Shown: positions 1 through 11,152, counted from the stretch's first letter. The stretch is 41,620 nucleotides of DNA from Phenylobacterium sp. Root700 (GCF_001429025.1 NZ_LMHT01000011.1:208873-250492); one strand, 5' to 3'. The notes: generated from the letters alone by a model not told the origin. Translations and numbers: made by a program.

Positions 1-2
1 AC

Positions 3-239
3 TGGTCCGCAACGGCCCGATACATGATCTCTCGCTCGATCGAGCACGGCGTCCGCCGGGCCGAGGAGATGGACGAGGTCGCCCAGACGGTCCGCGAGGC
101 GGGCCTCGATCCGCTCATGAGCCGCGCCACCGCCGAGCGGCAGGCCTGGGCTCCCCAGTTCGCCGACGCCCTGGCCGAGGAAGACCTCGGCCGCATGCTC
201 GACGCCATCTTGCAAGACATCGACGGAAAGAGCCGATGA
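3..239 (+). CDS. C-terminal part of a DUF1932-type NAD(P)-dependent oxidoreductase (partial)
   Basis: The reading frame is open from base 3, so the true start lies upstream and only about 78 C-terminal residues are present. The segment HGVRRAEEMDEVAQT followed by PLMSRATAERQAW resembles, as I recall it, the helical C-terminal DUF1932 domain of proteins related to 6-phosphogluconate dehydrogenase and 3-hydroxyisobutyrate dehydrogenase. The NAD-binding N-terminus is outside the window. The stop overlaps the ligJ start as ATGA (236-239), so this gene is translationally coupled to the protocatechuate 4,5-cleavage genes and probably acts on an intermediate or side product of that pathway. The exact substrate cannot be told from this fragment. 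Confidence 0.7.
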   Translation, partial: WSATARYMISRSIEHGVRRAEEMDEVAQTVREAGLDPLMSRATAERQAWAPQFADALAEEDLGRMLDAILQDIDGKSR

Positions 240-1258
240 TCATCGACTGCCACGGCCACTACACGACCGCGCCCGCGCCGCACGACGCCTGGCGCGACGC
301 CCAGAAGGCGGCCTTCAAGGCCGGCGGGGATATCGATCCGGCCTATCCCGACATCTCCGACGACGAGATCGCCGAGACCATCGAGACGAACCAGCTGCGC
401 CTGCTCAAGGAACGCGGTGCGGACATGACGATCTTCTCGCCACGCGCCTCGACCATGGCTCATCACATCGGGAACGAGGCGGTCAGCCAGGCCTGGACCC
501 GTCGCTGCAACGACCTGATCAAGCGGGTGGTCGAGCTGTTCCCCCAGACCTTCGTCGGGGTCTGCCAACTGCCGCAGTCGCCGGGCGTGTCGGTGGCCAA
601 TTCCATCGCCGAGCTGGAGCGCTGCGTGCTGGAGCTGGGCTTCGTCGGCTGCAACCTGAACCCGGACCCGTCGGGCGGCCACTGGACGGCGCCGCCGCTG
701 ACCGACCGCGCCTGGTATCCGTTCTTCGAGAAGATGGTTGAACTGGACGTGCCGGCGATGGTCCACGTCTCGGGCTCGTGCAACGCCAACTTCCACGCCA
801 CCGGCGCCCACTACATCAACGCCGACACCACCGCCTTCATGCAGTTCCTGGAAGGCGACCTGTTCGCCGATTTCCCGACCCTGCGGTTCATCATCCCGCA
901 CGGCGGCGGGGCGGTTCCCTACCACTGGGGGCGCTACCGGGGCCTGGCCGACATGCTGAAGCGCCCGCCGCTGCGCGAGCACGTGATGAAGAACGTATTC
1001 TTCGACACCTGCGTCTACCACCAGCCGGGCATCGACCTGCTGTTCAAGGTCATCGACGTCGACAACATCCTGTTCGGGTCGGAGATGGTCGGCGCGGTGC
1101 GGGGGATCGACCCGGAAACCGGGAACTATTTCGACGACACCAAGCGATACGTCGACGCGCTGGCTATCTCGGTCGAAGGCAAGCGCAAGGTCTTCGAGGG
1201 CAACGCGCGCCGGGTCTATCCGCGTCTGGACGCGATCCTGAAGGGCCAGGGCCGATGA
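236..1258 (+). CDS. ligJ: 4-oxalomesaconate hydratase LigJ (amidohydrolase family)
   Basis: A 340-residue protein, close to the roughly 342 residues of known LigJ. It opens with MIIDCHGHYTTAP, where H6 and H8 form the HxH metal-binding motif of the amidohydrolase superfamily. Further family-like stretches are ETIETNQLRLLKERGADMTIFSPRAS (cited in part), a VHVSGSC segment near residue 180 and IIPHGGG. In the protocatechuate 4,5-cleavage pathway LigJ hydrates 4-oxalomesaconate to 4-carboxy-4-hydroxy-2-oxoadipate, in the cytoplasm. The start ATG overlaps the previous stop as ATGA. The stop overlaps the ligI start the same way. The neighbours ligI and ligAB make this assignment much firmer than sequence alone. 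Confidence 0.9.
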   Translation: MIIDCHGHYTTAPAPHDAWRDAQKAAFKAGGDIDPAYPDISDDEIAETIETNQLRLLKERGADMTIFSPRASTMAHHIGNEAVSQAWTRRCNDLIKRVVELFPQTFVGVCQLPQSPGVSVANSIAELERCVLELGFVGCNLNPDPSGGHWTAPPLTDRAWYPFFEKMVELDVPAMVHVSGSCNANFHATGAHYINADTTAFMQFLEGDLFADFPTLRFIIPHGGGAVPYHWGRYRGLADMLKRPPLREHVMKNVFFDTCVYHQPGIDLLFKVIDVDNILFGSEMVGAVRGIDPETGNYFDDTKRYVDALAISVEGKRKVFEGNARRVYPRLDAILKGQGR

Positions 1259-2144
1259 GCGCCTTCGTCATGGATCCCGGCTGGCGGGTCTGGCACCCAT
1301 CGCCCGCCAAGCCGCGTTTTCAGGTTCCGCCGGGCGCGGTGGACGCCCACTGCCACGTCTTCGGGCCGGGGGACGTGTTCCCCTATGCCCCGGGCCGCAA
1401 GTACACGCCGTGCGACGGGGGCAAGGAGCAGCTCTGGCGGCTGCGCGACCACCTGGGCTTCGCCCGCAACGTCATCGTCCAGGCCACCTGCCACGGCGCC
1501 GACAACCGGGCCTTGCTGGACGCCATCGCCCATTCGGACGGCCGGGCGCGTGGCGTGGCCACGGTAAAGCGGGACGTCAGCGACGAGGAGCTCCGGCGCC
1601 TACATGACGGTGGCGTTCGCGGCGTGCGCTTCAACTTCGTGAAGCGGCTGGTGGACCGGCTGGACCCCGACGAGTTGAGCGAGATCGCGGCCAGGATCGC
1701 GCCGCTGGGTTGGCACATCGTCCTCTACTTTGAGGCCGCTGAGCTGGAGGAGCTGTCCGACTTCTTCCTGGCCCTGCCGACGCCGCTGGTCATCGACCAT
1801 ATGGGCACGCCTGACGTAGCGCAGGGGGCGGGCAGCGCGCTCTTCGAGCGTTTCATGGCCTTCATGGCCGCGCGGGAGGACATCTGGTGCAAGGTCACCT
1901 GCCCGGAACGGCTGTCGAAGGAAGGGCCGCCGTTCTATTCGGACGTGATCCCGTTCGGCCGCCGGGTGGTGGAAGCCTTTCCCGATCGCGTGCTCTGGGG
2001 CACCGACTGGCCGCATCCAAACATGCGCACCCACACGCCCGACGAGGGGCAGCTGGTCGACTTCATCCCGCAGATCGCAACGACCGCCGACCTGCAGCGC
2101 AAGCTGCTCGTGGACAATCCGATGCGCCTCTACTGGCCGGACCA

Positions 2145-2148
<4 letters not shown>
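1255..2148 (+). CDS. ligI: 2-pyrone-4,6-dicarboxylate hydrolase LigI
   Basis: A 297-residue amidohydrolase-superfamily lactonase. The frame stays open far upstream (to 778), but the true start is ATG 1255, because it overlaps the ligJ stop as ATGA and leaves the protein at the usual LigI length. The HxH motif is H32-C-H34 in VDAHCHVFGPG. VIDHMG carries a further active-site His, and WGTDWPHPN near the C-terminus carries the Asp of the superfamily. LigI is a member that hydrolyses the lactone without a bound metal, giving 4-oxalomesaconate for the next steps. It overlaps ligA by four bases (ATGA, 2145-2148), so the operon is translationally coupled throughout. Confidence 0.93.
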
Positions 2149-3391
<1,243 letters not shown>

Positions 3392-3570
3392 GCGCCGGCG
3401 CTGATCCACCACGACCGAAATTGGCGCGGTCTTGGGGAGCAAGCGGCATCGCGCCAACTGCTGGCTGAATGTCGCCTTTGCGGACGCTTTTCAAAGACTG
3501 GTTGTGGCGCCAAGAGGCCGCTCACAGGCTGGCTGAGTGAAGGTCTGTTTCCCGCCGCCTCGGGTCGCGG

Positions 3571-6500
3571 TCAGACGTTCATGGCCGTTGCGTAGACGAC
3601 GCGCTCGCGGACCTCAGGTGAGTTGAGGCCGCTCTCGGCCTCAGTGCTGTATTGCTCGGTCTCAACGATCAACAGGCGCAGGCGATCGCCGTTGGCGGCC
3701 GGCAGCTGGATCGTCTCCTCGTGGATCAACGGCGGCAGCATCAGCGCCAGCATCTCTGGCCGGGCGAGCAGGTCGTCGAACCGGCCGGCGTTGACCAGGG
3801 TCAGGCCTTCCTTGGCGATCAGGCGTTGCTGCTCGGTGAGGGCGCCCCGGGCGATATTGAAGGTGCTGGTCGTGCGCGCGATGGTCGCGAAGGGCAGGGG
3901 ATCGCCGATGTGCGGGCGCTGGCCTTGAGGCGTGTCACGCCAATCGAGGTCGGGGTCGCCGCCTTGAGCCAGGCGCTGCAGGCGGATGGTGATGTTGCCG
4001 GCGTTCGGGCGGACATAGCCCGCGGCCGGCAGGGCGCCGTAGACCGAGACGCGCCGGCCGCCGAGCACCGTCGGCGTGATCGTCGCGACACGATCGGGAG
4101 CGAGTTGCTGGAAGGCGGCCATTGCGACGGACGACAACTCCAGGCCGCTGACGCTGTGCGGCTGATACCGCGCCAGCGCCAGGCGGATGAAGGGGAAGTA
4201 GGCTCCGCCCGGACGCACGACGATGTCGCAATACCAGAGCTTGCGCTCGGCGTCGTAGGCGACCGCGTGGGGCACGGCGTGGACGCGCAGTCCGTCGGGC
4301 GCGCCCTGCGGCGTCAGGTTCTCCAGCGGGAAGCCGTCGCCCGCGACGGCGCCTTCGGCCACCGCGCCGGGGTCGGTCGGACCCTCGCCGCCAAAGTCGT
4401 AAGGGACCGGCCCCTTGTCGAGGCGTTTGGGGAAGGCGCCTCGGGCCGGCGCGATGGTCTTGACCTTGGGGCCGGCCCAGATCGGGTCGGCGCCCCATTG
4501 GGTCACGAAGTCCTTGGCCGCGGACAGGGTCGGGTCCTCGGTTCCGGCCGGCAGCAGGACCGCCAGCATTTCGTTGCTGCCGGAGGCGAACCAGGGGCGG
4601 TCCAGATAGACGCGTATGCCGCCGCCCTGGCGCCAGCTCCGCTGCTCCTGTCCAGGTTCTCCGCCGCCGGACCAGCCGAAGGTCGGCACGACGTAGCTGA
4701 TGACGGGCGCCGGCGGAGCGCTGGAGCTCGGCACCCAGACCCCGGCCTCGGGGCTCTTGCGGGTCAGCAGCGAGGCGTCGTTGCGCACCGGCGCCGGCAT
4801 GAACTCGCGGAACCGGGTGGTCGCCGTCATGGCGTAGTTGACCCATCTGGCGCGGGTGTCGGTGAAGACGTGCTCGTCGAACAACCGCTTGGCGGCGAGA
4901 TCGGGGTGATCCAGGCGCGCGAAGTTACGTCGGAAGGCCTGGGCGTTCTGAGTTCCGGTGATCGGTCCGTCCGGACCGTGATCGTCGATCTCGAGCCAGC
5001 GCGCCTCCATGTCGATGCGCGTCGTGCTCTTGCAGTGGATAGGCGTCGCATAGCCGATGGACGCCTTGATCTCTCCGGCGCCCCGCCCCGCGAACAGCGA
5101 CAGGAACTGGGGCGTGATCAGCGGTCGTTGCACGGCGTGCACCAGGTCCACCGTTCGCCAGGGCGTGAACATCCAGTGCTGACCGGCCCGCGCGCGATTT
5201 AGGGCGTTCTGATAGCGCATGGCCGCTTCCGCGCCTGGGCTGGCCTCGGCCAGTTCACGCAGGCGGTCCAGCAGCTTCAGGATCGCCAGGCCCCGGCTGG
5301 GGATCAGGGCGCTCATGCGGATGCGGGCGCGCTCACCTGGGGCCAGCACGACGCGAAACGTCCGGCTGGCCGGGTCCCAACCGGTCACCCCGGTTTCCGA
5401 GGCCGTCAGGCTGAACCCCAGCGCGTCCGGCCACTTGGTCGCCGCGTCGGGATCCCAGCTGTCGCCGACGAAGGGCACGCGCCAGATCTTGGCGGGATTG
5501 ACGCTAGGGACACCTGCGATACGCAGCGCCGCGCCGCCCGCCAGCGGGTCGTACAGGTAGGGTGTGGCGGCGGCCTCCGGTCCTGTCGCGAAGGTCGTCT
5601 CGACCACGGCGGCCGGCGCGCCCTCAGGGCGGAAGGCGGGGGTGTCGACGGTGACCTTCGGATAGTTCGCGTCGCGGGACTTGAGCAGACCGTAGACGCT
5701 GGGATCGGGGCGTCCGCCACGGTCGAGCGCGCCATGGAGTTCGACGAAGCGTATGCCGACGCGCGGCGGGACGATGTTGCGGCGGGCCTCGATGTCGTTG
5801 TCGGCGACGACGTCCATGGTCCGAAGGGCCGCGCGGGCCATGCTCTCGCCGTCCTTGGGGAGGGGATCTCCATCGATCAGGGTGATGACCGGACTTTCGA
5901 CAGGCTCATAGCGGCCGAAACGATAGGGCGCGCTGACGCTCGCCGCGGGACCGGCGTCGTCCGGTGTCCAGGCCAGTCCTCCGCCGGCGATGTCGGCATA
6001 GCGCATGCGGACCCGATAGCTTCGGCCGAAGCGCAGCAGCGGCAAAGATCCCCGTCTGGTCGTCGGGGTTACGCGGAGCGGCAAGCCGACGGGGGTCTCG
6101 TTGGGCGCGACCTCGTGGCTGATGTCGTCGGGCATGATCGCCAGGCCCGGCTGCGGCGCGGCCAGGCTCCAGCCGCTCCAGGCGAAGAGCGCTTCGCTCG
6201 CCTTGAGCAGTTTTGGGGCGCTCCCGTCCACGGCCTTGCCGACCGCGAGGCGCAAGGTGGCCTCCTCGTCGGCGGAGTCCAGGGCCTGGCCGCCGTGGAG
6301 CAGTTCGTAACGGCCGTCGAAACGCAGCAGGGACTGCCAGCGCCCCGTCCGGTCGTCATGGATATCGGCGCGCCATCCCCGGATCAGATCCTCGGCGAAC
6401 AGCGCCACCTTGCCGGTTGAAACCACGGATGCGTTCAGGCCGTGGGATCCGGTGAAAAGCCCGCGGATCGCCTGATCGCGGCGGGTCTGGGCGAGCTGGA

Positions 6501-7605
6501 TGCCGGCGGTCCGCAGGCGCGGCGCGCCGGCGCGGGCCACCTTGTCGGTGTTGAAGGCCTCGTCGTCGAACCGCTCGTCGGTCATTCCGGGCAAGTTGAT
6601 CGAGAAGTTCTTCAGCCCAAGGCCGGCGCCGTCGACGTCCATGGCGACAAGGTTGAACACGCCGGGGTCCATCCGAAGCCAGGCGCCGGTGAGATTGGCC
6701 GGGTTCTTCGGTCGCGCGCGGAAATCGGCGGCGTCGCGGCGTGCGTGGGTGACCGGCAGCACGTCGGGCTCGGTCGCGGTCCCCGCGTGCGCCCAGTCCA
6801 CTTCGATCTGCACGTCGACGTCCCCGAGCGGCACGAGGTCCAGATCGATTTCCAGCGGAACGACCAGACCGCAGGCGACCATCAGCACCGGGTGTTGGCC
6901 AATCGCGCTGACAATCCGGTGGAAGTCGAACTGGGCCGTCAGCTCCGCCGGCGTCGGCATGGGCTGGCGCTTGTGGGCGCGATAATCGGCGTCCTCGTGC
7001 GGGTCGTCGGGGCCGGACTTCTTCGCCGTGAAAATTTCTTCCTGGTTGAGGGGGCGGTGGTACTCGGCCAGCAGGGCGATCGCCACGTCCCGGTTACGGA
7101 CCGCCTCGGCGCTGGTGGTGGTGCGCAGGCGTTCGATGAGGCTGCGGCGGTCATGCTGACGCCCTGGGGCGTAGCGGATCTGCTTCTCAAGCTCGGCGAC
7201 CCTCGGCAGGTCGTCGCCGGCGGTTCCGGCCAGGTTGACGTAGTCGGTCTCGATGGCGCGCGCGAGGTCGGCCAGCGGGTAGCTGAGGACGTCATGGTCC
7301 CGCAGATCCTCAAATTCGTGAGTCTGCACCGGCGTGGTTTGCGGAAAGAGCGCGGCCCATATCTGCGGGTCCGCGGCGGTCATGCGGTCAGGCCTGACCG
7401 TCTGCTGATTGATCCTGAGAGTCAGGCCCGCGCCGTTGATCGTCCTGGCCCAGTCGCGCCAGGCCGGGAACTGGCTGAGGTCGGCGGGGGCGACGCCGGC
7501 GACCAGCGACAAGCGTGGCGCGATATGAAGATTGAGCCGGGCGCGGCCGCCCGAGACCCCGTTCGGAATAATGGTGAAGATGACCCGTTGGGAGATGTCG
7601 GCCAT
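3571..7605 (-). CDS. large protein of unknown function, about 1344 residues (second gene of a two-gene operon)
   Basis: I cannot assign this protein to a characterised family. It begins MADISQRVIFTIIPNG, with no signal peptide, no membrane segment and no nucleotide-binding or protease motif that I can see. The middle (about residues 530-560) contains LRFGRSYRVRMRYADIAGG, which reads like a beta-sandwich repeat. The C-terminal third contains KLWYCDIVVRPGG and YFPFIRLALARYQPHS, a run that I recall only from other uncharacterised bacterial proteins. The start ATG follows GAGGGG, which overlaps the TGA of the upstream gene ten bases away, so the two are co-transcribed and probably coupled. A large beta-rich, non-enzymatic or structural protein is inference from composition. 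Confidence 0.85.
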   Translation of the reverse strand: MADISQRVIFTIIPNGVSGGRARLNLHIAPRLSLVAGVAPADLSQFPAWRDWARTINGAGLTLRINQQTVRPDRMTAADPQIWAALFPQTTPVQTHEFEDLRDHDVLSYPLADLARAIETDYVNLAGTAGDDLPRVAELEKQIRYAPGRQHDRRSLIERLRTTTSAEAVRNRDVAIALLAEYHRPLNQEEIFTAKKSGPDDPHEDADYRAHKRQPMPTPAELTAQFDFHRIVSAIGQHPVLMVACGLVVPLEIDLDLVPLGDVDVQIEVDWAHAGTATEPDVLPVTHARRDAADFRARPKNPANLTGAWLRMDPGVFNLVAMDVDGAGLGLKNFSINLPGMTDERFDDEAFNTDKVARAGAPRLRTAGIQLAQTRRDQAIRGLFTGSHGLNASVVSTGKVALFAEDLIRGWRADIHDDRTGRWQSLLRFDGRYELLHGGQALDSADEEATLRLAVGKAVDGSAPKLLKASEALFAWSGWSLAAPQPGLAIMPDDISHEVAPNETPVGLPLRVTPTTRRGSLPLLRFGRSYRVRMRYADIAGGGLAWTPDDAGPAASVSAPYRFGRYEPVESPVITLIDGDPLPKDGESMARAALRTMDVVADNDIEARRNIVPPRVGIRFVELHGALDRGGRPDPSVYGLLKSRDANYPKVTVDTPAFRPEGAPAAVVETTFATGPEAAATPYLYDPLAGGAALRIAGVPSVNPAKIWRVPFVGDSWDPDAATKWPDALGFSLTASETGVTGWDPASRTFRVVLAPGERARIRMSALIPSRGLAILKLLDRLRELAEASPGAEAAMRYQNALNRARAGQHWMFTPWRTVDLVHAVQRPLITPQFLSLFAGRGAGEIKASIGYATPIHCKSTTRIDMEARWLEIDDHGPDGPITGTQNAQAFRRNFARLDHPDLAAKRLFDEHVFTDTRARWVNYAMTATTRFREFMPAPVRNDASLLTRKSPEAGVWVPSSSAPPAPVISYVVPTFGWSGGGEPGQEQRSWRQGGGIRVYLDRPWFASGSNEMLAVLLPAGTEDPTLSAAKDFVTQWGADPIWAGPKVKTIAPARGAFPKRLDKGPVPYDFGGEGPTDPGAVAEGAVAGDGFPLENLTPQGAPDGLRVHAVPHAVAYDAERKLWYCDIVVRPGGAYFPFIRLALARYQPHSVSGLELSSVAMAAFQQLAPDRVATITPTVLGGRRVSVYGALPAAGYVRPNAGNITIRLQRLAQGGDPDLDWRDTPQGQRPHIGDPLPFATIARTTSTFNIARGALTEQQRLIAKEGLTLVNAGRFDDLLARPEMLALMLPPLIHEETIQLPAANGDRLRLLIVETEQYSTEAESGLNSPEVRERVVYATAMNV

Positions 7606-7615
7606 GCTGAACCCC

Positions 7616-10600
7616 TCAGGCGTAGGCGGCGCAGTACTCGTCCCAGAGCGCTGGCTCGGGAACGAAGTCGAGGAAGGTGGGATCGGCCTCCGAGCCGATG
7701 AACGTCTTTTCGACGCTCACGCTGACCGAGGTGGAGAAGAACAGGATCTCGATCTCCACCACCAGACTTGCCTGGCCAAAGAGCTTGGAGCTGCGCACGC
7801 CGTTGTTGGCGGACTTCTCCAGCAGCTCGTAGGTCAGCCCCAGATGGAAGGTCATCGAGACCGAGACCAGGCCTAGGACCGACAGGCGCCCGCCCATCTC
7901 CACGAAGCCTTCGAACTCGATCTTGTCGCCGGCGTAGTGGAAGTAGAAGCCGCCCTTCACATAGACCGAGCCGGACGCGACCCCCAGATTGATGGCGATC
8001 TGGGCGCCGAAATCGAGTTGAGCCTCGATCTCCCGCACGCCGCCGGTGTCGGCCACCAGGGCTACGAAGCCGCCGCCGCCGAACATCGAGACCGTCAGGT
8101 TGAAGGTGTTCTGGCGCTCGGCGAAATTGAAGCGGGCGGTCGGCGGACCGCCCGTGAACGGCAGACTGAAGGCCGCGCCCAGCGAGATGTTCGAGAGCGC
8201 CAGGATGCCAAGCTGCACGGTCGGCAGGCCCAGCGAATAGCCGGCGGTGATCCCTGCCGGGGTCACGTCGAGGTTGGGCGGATCGGAGAAGCCGTTCGCC
8301 GGAATGAAGTCCTTCAGCCTGTTGATGAACTCCAGCGGCCCGCCGAAGGTGACGCCGGTCTCGGGGTTCAGGTCCACATCCACGTCCGGCTTGCGGCCGT
8401 CGACGGTGCGGAAGTTCAGGCGGTCGAAGTGGAGGATCAGCGCGCCGACCAGGCTGATCTTGAAATGGGTGAGGACGCCGGTGACGGTGGTGCTGGCCGG
8501 CTTGCCGTCGAGCGGGGTGTCGATCTGGGTGGCCAGGCTGAAGACCGTGGGGCCGCCGGCGCCGGTGATCAGTCCTGGAAGCGCCTGGCCGGAATCCAGC
8601 GTCTGGGTGATCGCAAAACGGGTGCGCACCAGCTTTAGATCTGGGATCTCGGCCGTGGTGATCTTCGGGGTGTCGCCCGTGTCGCCCAAGGGCAGGGCCT
8701 TGAGCAGAGTCTTCAGGGAGAAGAAGCCCAGCAGCTTGGCGTCTGGAAAGAAGTCGCTCGGGTTGAAGCTGTTGGCCCCGAAGCTGGCCAGCGGGCCGCT
8801 GGCGACGCCGTGTCGCGCCGACAGGCCCGAGGGCGTTATGTCCGGCGTGGCGATGGCGCCGACGGCGTCGCTGGGCGCGGAACTCCCAAAGGACAGCTTG
8901 GCCGGGCCGACAATCCTGGCGAACAGATCTCCCGCGCCAAGGCCGGTCGCGAGGAAGGGTTCGTAGAAGGCGATCTTGTCTTCGCGTGGCTGCCCGATCA
9001 GGCGTTCGATGGCGGCGAGCTTGGCGGTTGATTGGCCAAAGCGTGGAAACTGCTGGAGCTTGGCCGCCGGTGTCGCGCCGATGGCGCTGGTGGGGGCGAT
9101 GGCCCGAATTTCGGCGTCGATCAGCGGCACGTCGACATCGGCCGCCTCGGCTGAGGCCGGTGCCATGCGGACGCTTTGGCCGCCGAGCGGGGCGACGCGC
9201 CGGGTCGCCGAGGCCGCGCCGTTCCAGTGAACGGCGACCTTGCCGATGTGGGGCGAGCAGTTGCGCAGCTCCGACATGAAGATGAGCGGCATGTCGAAGG
9301 CGATCTTGCGGCCGGCCTGATCGGTCCCGACCATCGGGAAGCGGTAGTCGACCCCGCCGCCGCGCGAGGGCCAGAACGCCTGACGGAATTCGGCTTCGAT
9401 CTGTTCGGAATAGAAGTCAGCGGGCAGGCGGTCGGCCGGCGCGCTTCCGGGCGGCGCCAGGTCGGGCGTGACGTCCACCGCGCAGGCGACCTGGACGAAG
9501 GGCAGGGAGCGTCCGGCGTGCGGCTGGGGCGAGCCGCCCGGATAGTCGATCACCTTGTCCCGGACGACGATGAAGAACCGTTGGCGCAGGAAGGCGACGC
9601 GGTCGTCCTGCTTGGCTGGATCTCGCCATTGGAACTTGCGTTCGGTCAGCTTCACCAAGGTGGCCCGGTGGCCGAACGGGAACAGGAAGCCGGAGTATTC
9701 GACACGCACGAAATAGTCGCGGCCGATGGCGGCGCGGTGCGTCCAGGCCGACAAGTCGACGCCCTGGGGACGGGGATCGAACTTGCGGTGGGCCTCCAGG
9801 TCGCCGCCGAGCGCCGTCAGCATGAGGCGGCGGACATAGGCGGCGCGCGGCGTGAAGGGCGTGACGCCGTCCTGCCGCTTCTCGTCGTAACCGGCGGTCA
9901 GCTTGACCAGCATCTGGCGGTCGAGCTTGTCGAGCGGTTTGCGGAAGCCGTCCTGAGTGTCCTTGCGATAGTCGGGCGACCAGATGAAACGGAGCTTTTC
10001 GCCCTTCCAGCCGCCGCTGTCGGTCGGTGCGCCGGGGCGGTCGTCTACATGAACCTGGCCGTCGCGGAGCAGGCGTGTCCCCATCCGGCTGTGCCAGAGT
10101 TCCGTGCGACCCCCATGGGTGACGGGCGCCAGGGCGTGGGTGAAGCCGGCGGTCTTCAGCGGCGAGGCGATCAGCCGGTAGGGCATCTCCAGCGCGGTCT
10201 CGTGCTCGCCGGGCGGGTCGGGCTTGAGGAAATCTATGAAGATCTCTGGCGGAAGGCGGGCGAGGTCGAAGACGCCGGAGACCCCGCCGCGCTGCACGTC
10301 GATCAGCGCGCGTCGGCTGGCCTGGGCGCGGACATAGATGGCCGCCGCCACATGGTCGACGCGCCCTTCCTCCTGCTGACCGGAGACGGGGAGCAACTGT
10401 CGGATGGCGGCGCTGGCGCGGCGCGCCAGTAACCCGCTCTGGTTCGGCGCCGCGTCGCGCGCCGCCGCAAGGCCGCTGCGCGCCAGTTCGGCCGCGACCC
10501 GATCCAGGGCGGCGCGCCCGTCGGTGCTCAGCCGCTCGCCGAGGGCTTCGCGGGTCAGGATTACAGTTGAGCGCAGGTCGCGCGAGATCCAGCCTAGCTT

Positions 10601-11152
10601 GACGACGCCGTGATAGCGCAGGTCGCCAGGATCGGGCTGGGCGCTGCCGTCAAGGAAGAGCGGCCAGGTTCGGCAGGCCTCCAGCAGGGACGGCAAGGTC
10701 CAGTCCAGGCCGTCGACCCCGGCGGGCGCCTCATAGACCAGCCGGCTTGATCCGGCGGCGCGGACCTTGGCCTGGGGGGGAAGGTTGGCGGGCGTGACGC
10801 CGGCGCTTTGCGGCGGGTTCTTGCGGCCCTTCAGGTTCTGGTCGGCCTCCATCTTGGTCTGGTTGGCGCCGGTGATCTCCGGGAACGCCTCCTCGCCGAC
10901 CGACTGAAACTGATGGGTGGCGATCAGGTAGGCCGGGCGTCCGGCGTTGGCGCGGATCAGCCGCGCGCCGCTGCGGTGCAGGTTGATGAACTGAAACTCA
11001 AGGACAAGAAGGTCGGCGGGGCGAATGACCTGAAGCGGGGGCGCCAAGGCGAAGAGGCGTCCGGCCTCCTCGACGGTCCTGCCCGTAACCTTGCCTGCCG
11101 TGAGTCGCGTCGTGGCGACCCATGAGCGTAATGCGACAGCCGATCCAGCCAC
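7616..11152 (-). CDS. large beta-rich protein of unknown function, about 1178 residues (first gene of a two-gene operon)
   Basis: No characterised family recognised. The frame can open at GTG 11158, but GGGAGG ends immediately before that codon, so the GTG two codons on (11152), six bases after GGAGG, is the better start. The N-terminal part has PADLLVLEFQFINLHRSG. A linker rich in Pro and Ala lies near residues 100-130, and NCSPHIGKVAVHWNG sits at about residue 650. From about residue 870 to the end, Gly- and Val-rich alternating stretches such as YVKGGFYFHYAGDKIEFEG and LSVLGLVSVSMTFHLGLTYE suggest many amphipathic beta-strands, like a beta-barrel, groove or solenoid. No signal peptide is seen. 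It is the promoter-proximal gene, followed ten bases later by the 1344-residue partner. Confidence 0.85.
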   Translation of the reverse strand: MAGSAVALRSWVATTRLTAGKVTGRTVEEAGRLFALAPPLQVIRPADLLVLEFQFINLHRSGARLIRANAGRPAYLIATHQFQSVGEEAFPEITGANQTKMEADQNLKGRKNPPQSAGVTPANLPPQAKVRAAGSSRLVYEAPAGVDGLDWTLPSLLEACRTWPLFLDGSAQPDPGDLRYHGVVKLGWISRDLRSTVILTREALGERLSTDGRAALDRVAAELARSGLAAARDAAPNQSGLLARRASAAIRQLLPVSGQQEEGRVDHVAAAIYVRAQASRRALIDVQRGGVSGVFDLARLPPEIFIDFLKPDPPGEHETALEMPYRLIASPLKTAGFTHALAPVTHGGRTELWHSRMGTRLLRDGQVHVDDRPGAPTDSGGWKGEKLRFIWSPDYRKDTQDGFRKPLDKLDRQMLVKLTAGYDEKRQDGVTPFTPRAAYVRRLMLTALGGDLEAHRKFDPRPQGVDLSAWTHRAAIGRDYFVRVEYSGFLFPFGHRATLVKLTERKFQWRDPAKQDDRVAFLRQRFFIVVRDKVIDYPGGSPQPHAGRSLPFVQVACAVDVTPDLAPPGSAPADRLPADFYSEQIEAEFRQAFWPSRGGGVDYRFPMVGTDQAGRKIAFDMPLIFMSELRNCSPHIGKVAVHWNGAASATRRVAPLGGQSVRMAPASAEAADVDVPLIDAEIRAIAPTSAIGATPAAKLQQFPRFGQSTAKLAAIERLIGQPREDKIAFYEPFLATGLGAGDLFARIVGPAKLSFGSSAPSDAVGAIATPDITPSGLSARHGVASGPLASFGANSFNPSDFFPDAKLLGFFSLKTLLKALPLGDTGDTPKITTAEIPDLKLVRTRFAITQTLDSGQALPGLITGAGGPTVFSLATQIDTPLDGKPASTTVTGVLTHFKISLVGALILHFDRLNFRTVDGRKPDVDVDLNPETGVTFGGPLEFINRLKDFIPANGFSDPPNLDVTPAGITAGYSLGLPTVQLGILALSNISLGAAFSLPFTGGPPTARFNFAERQNTFNLTVSMFGGGGFVALVADTGGVREIEAQLDFGAQIAINLGVASGSVYVKGGFYFHYAGDKIEFEGFVEMGGRLSVLGLVSVSMTFHLGLTYELLEKSANNGVRSSKLFGQASLVVEIEILFFSTSVSVSVEKTFIGSEADPTFLDFVPEPALWDEYCAAYA

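Noticed and set aside
778..1254. N-terminal extension of ligI
   Set aside because: This stretch is an out-of-frame reading of ligJ. The ATGA overlap at 1255 gives a normal-length LigI.
6442..7701. Long plus-strand open frame (419 codons) opposite the second giant gene
   Set aside because: High-GC antisense shadow; low-complexity Arg/Gly/Ala composition and no family features.
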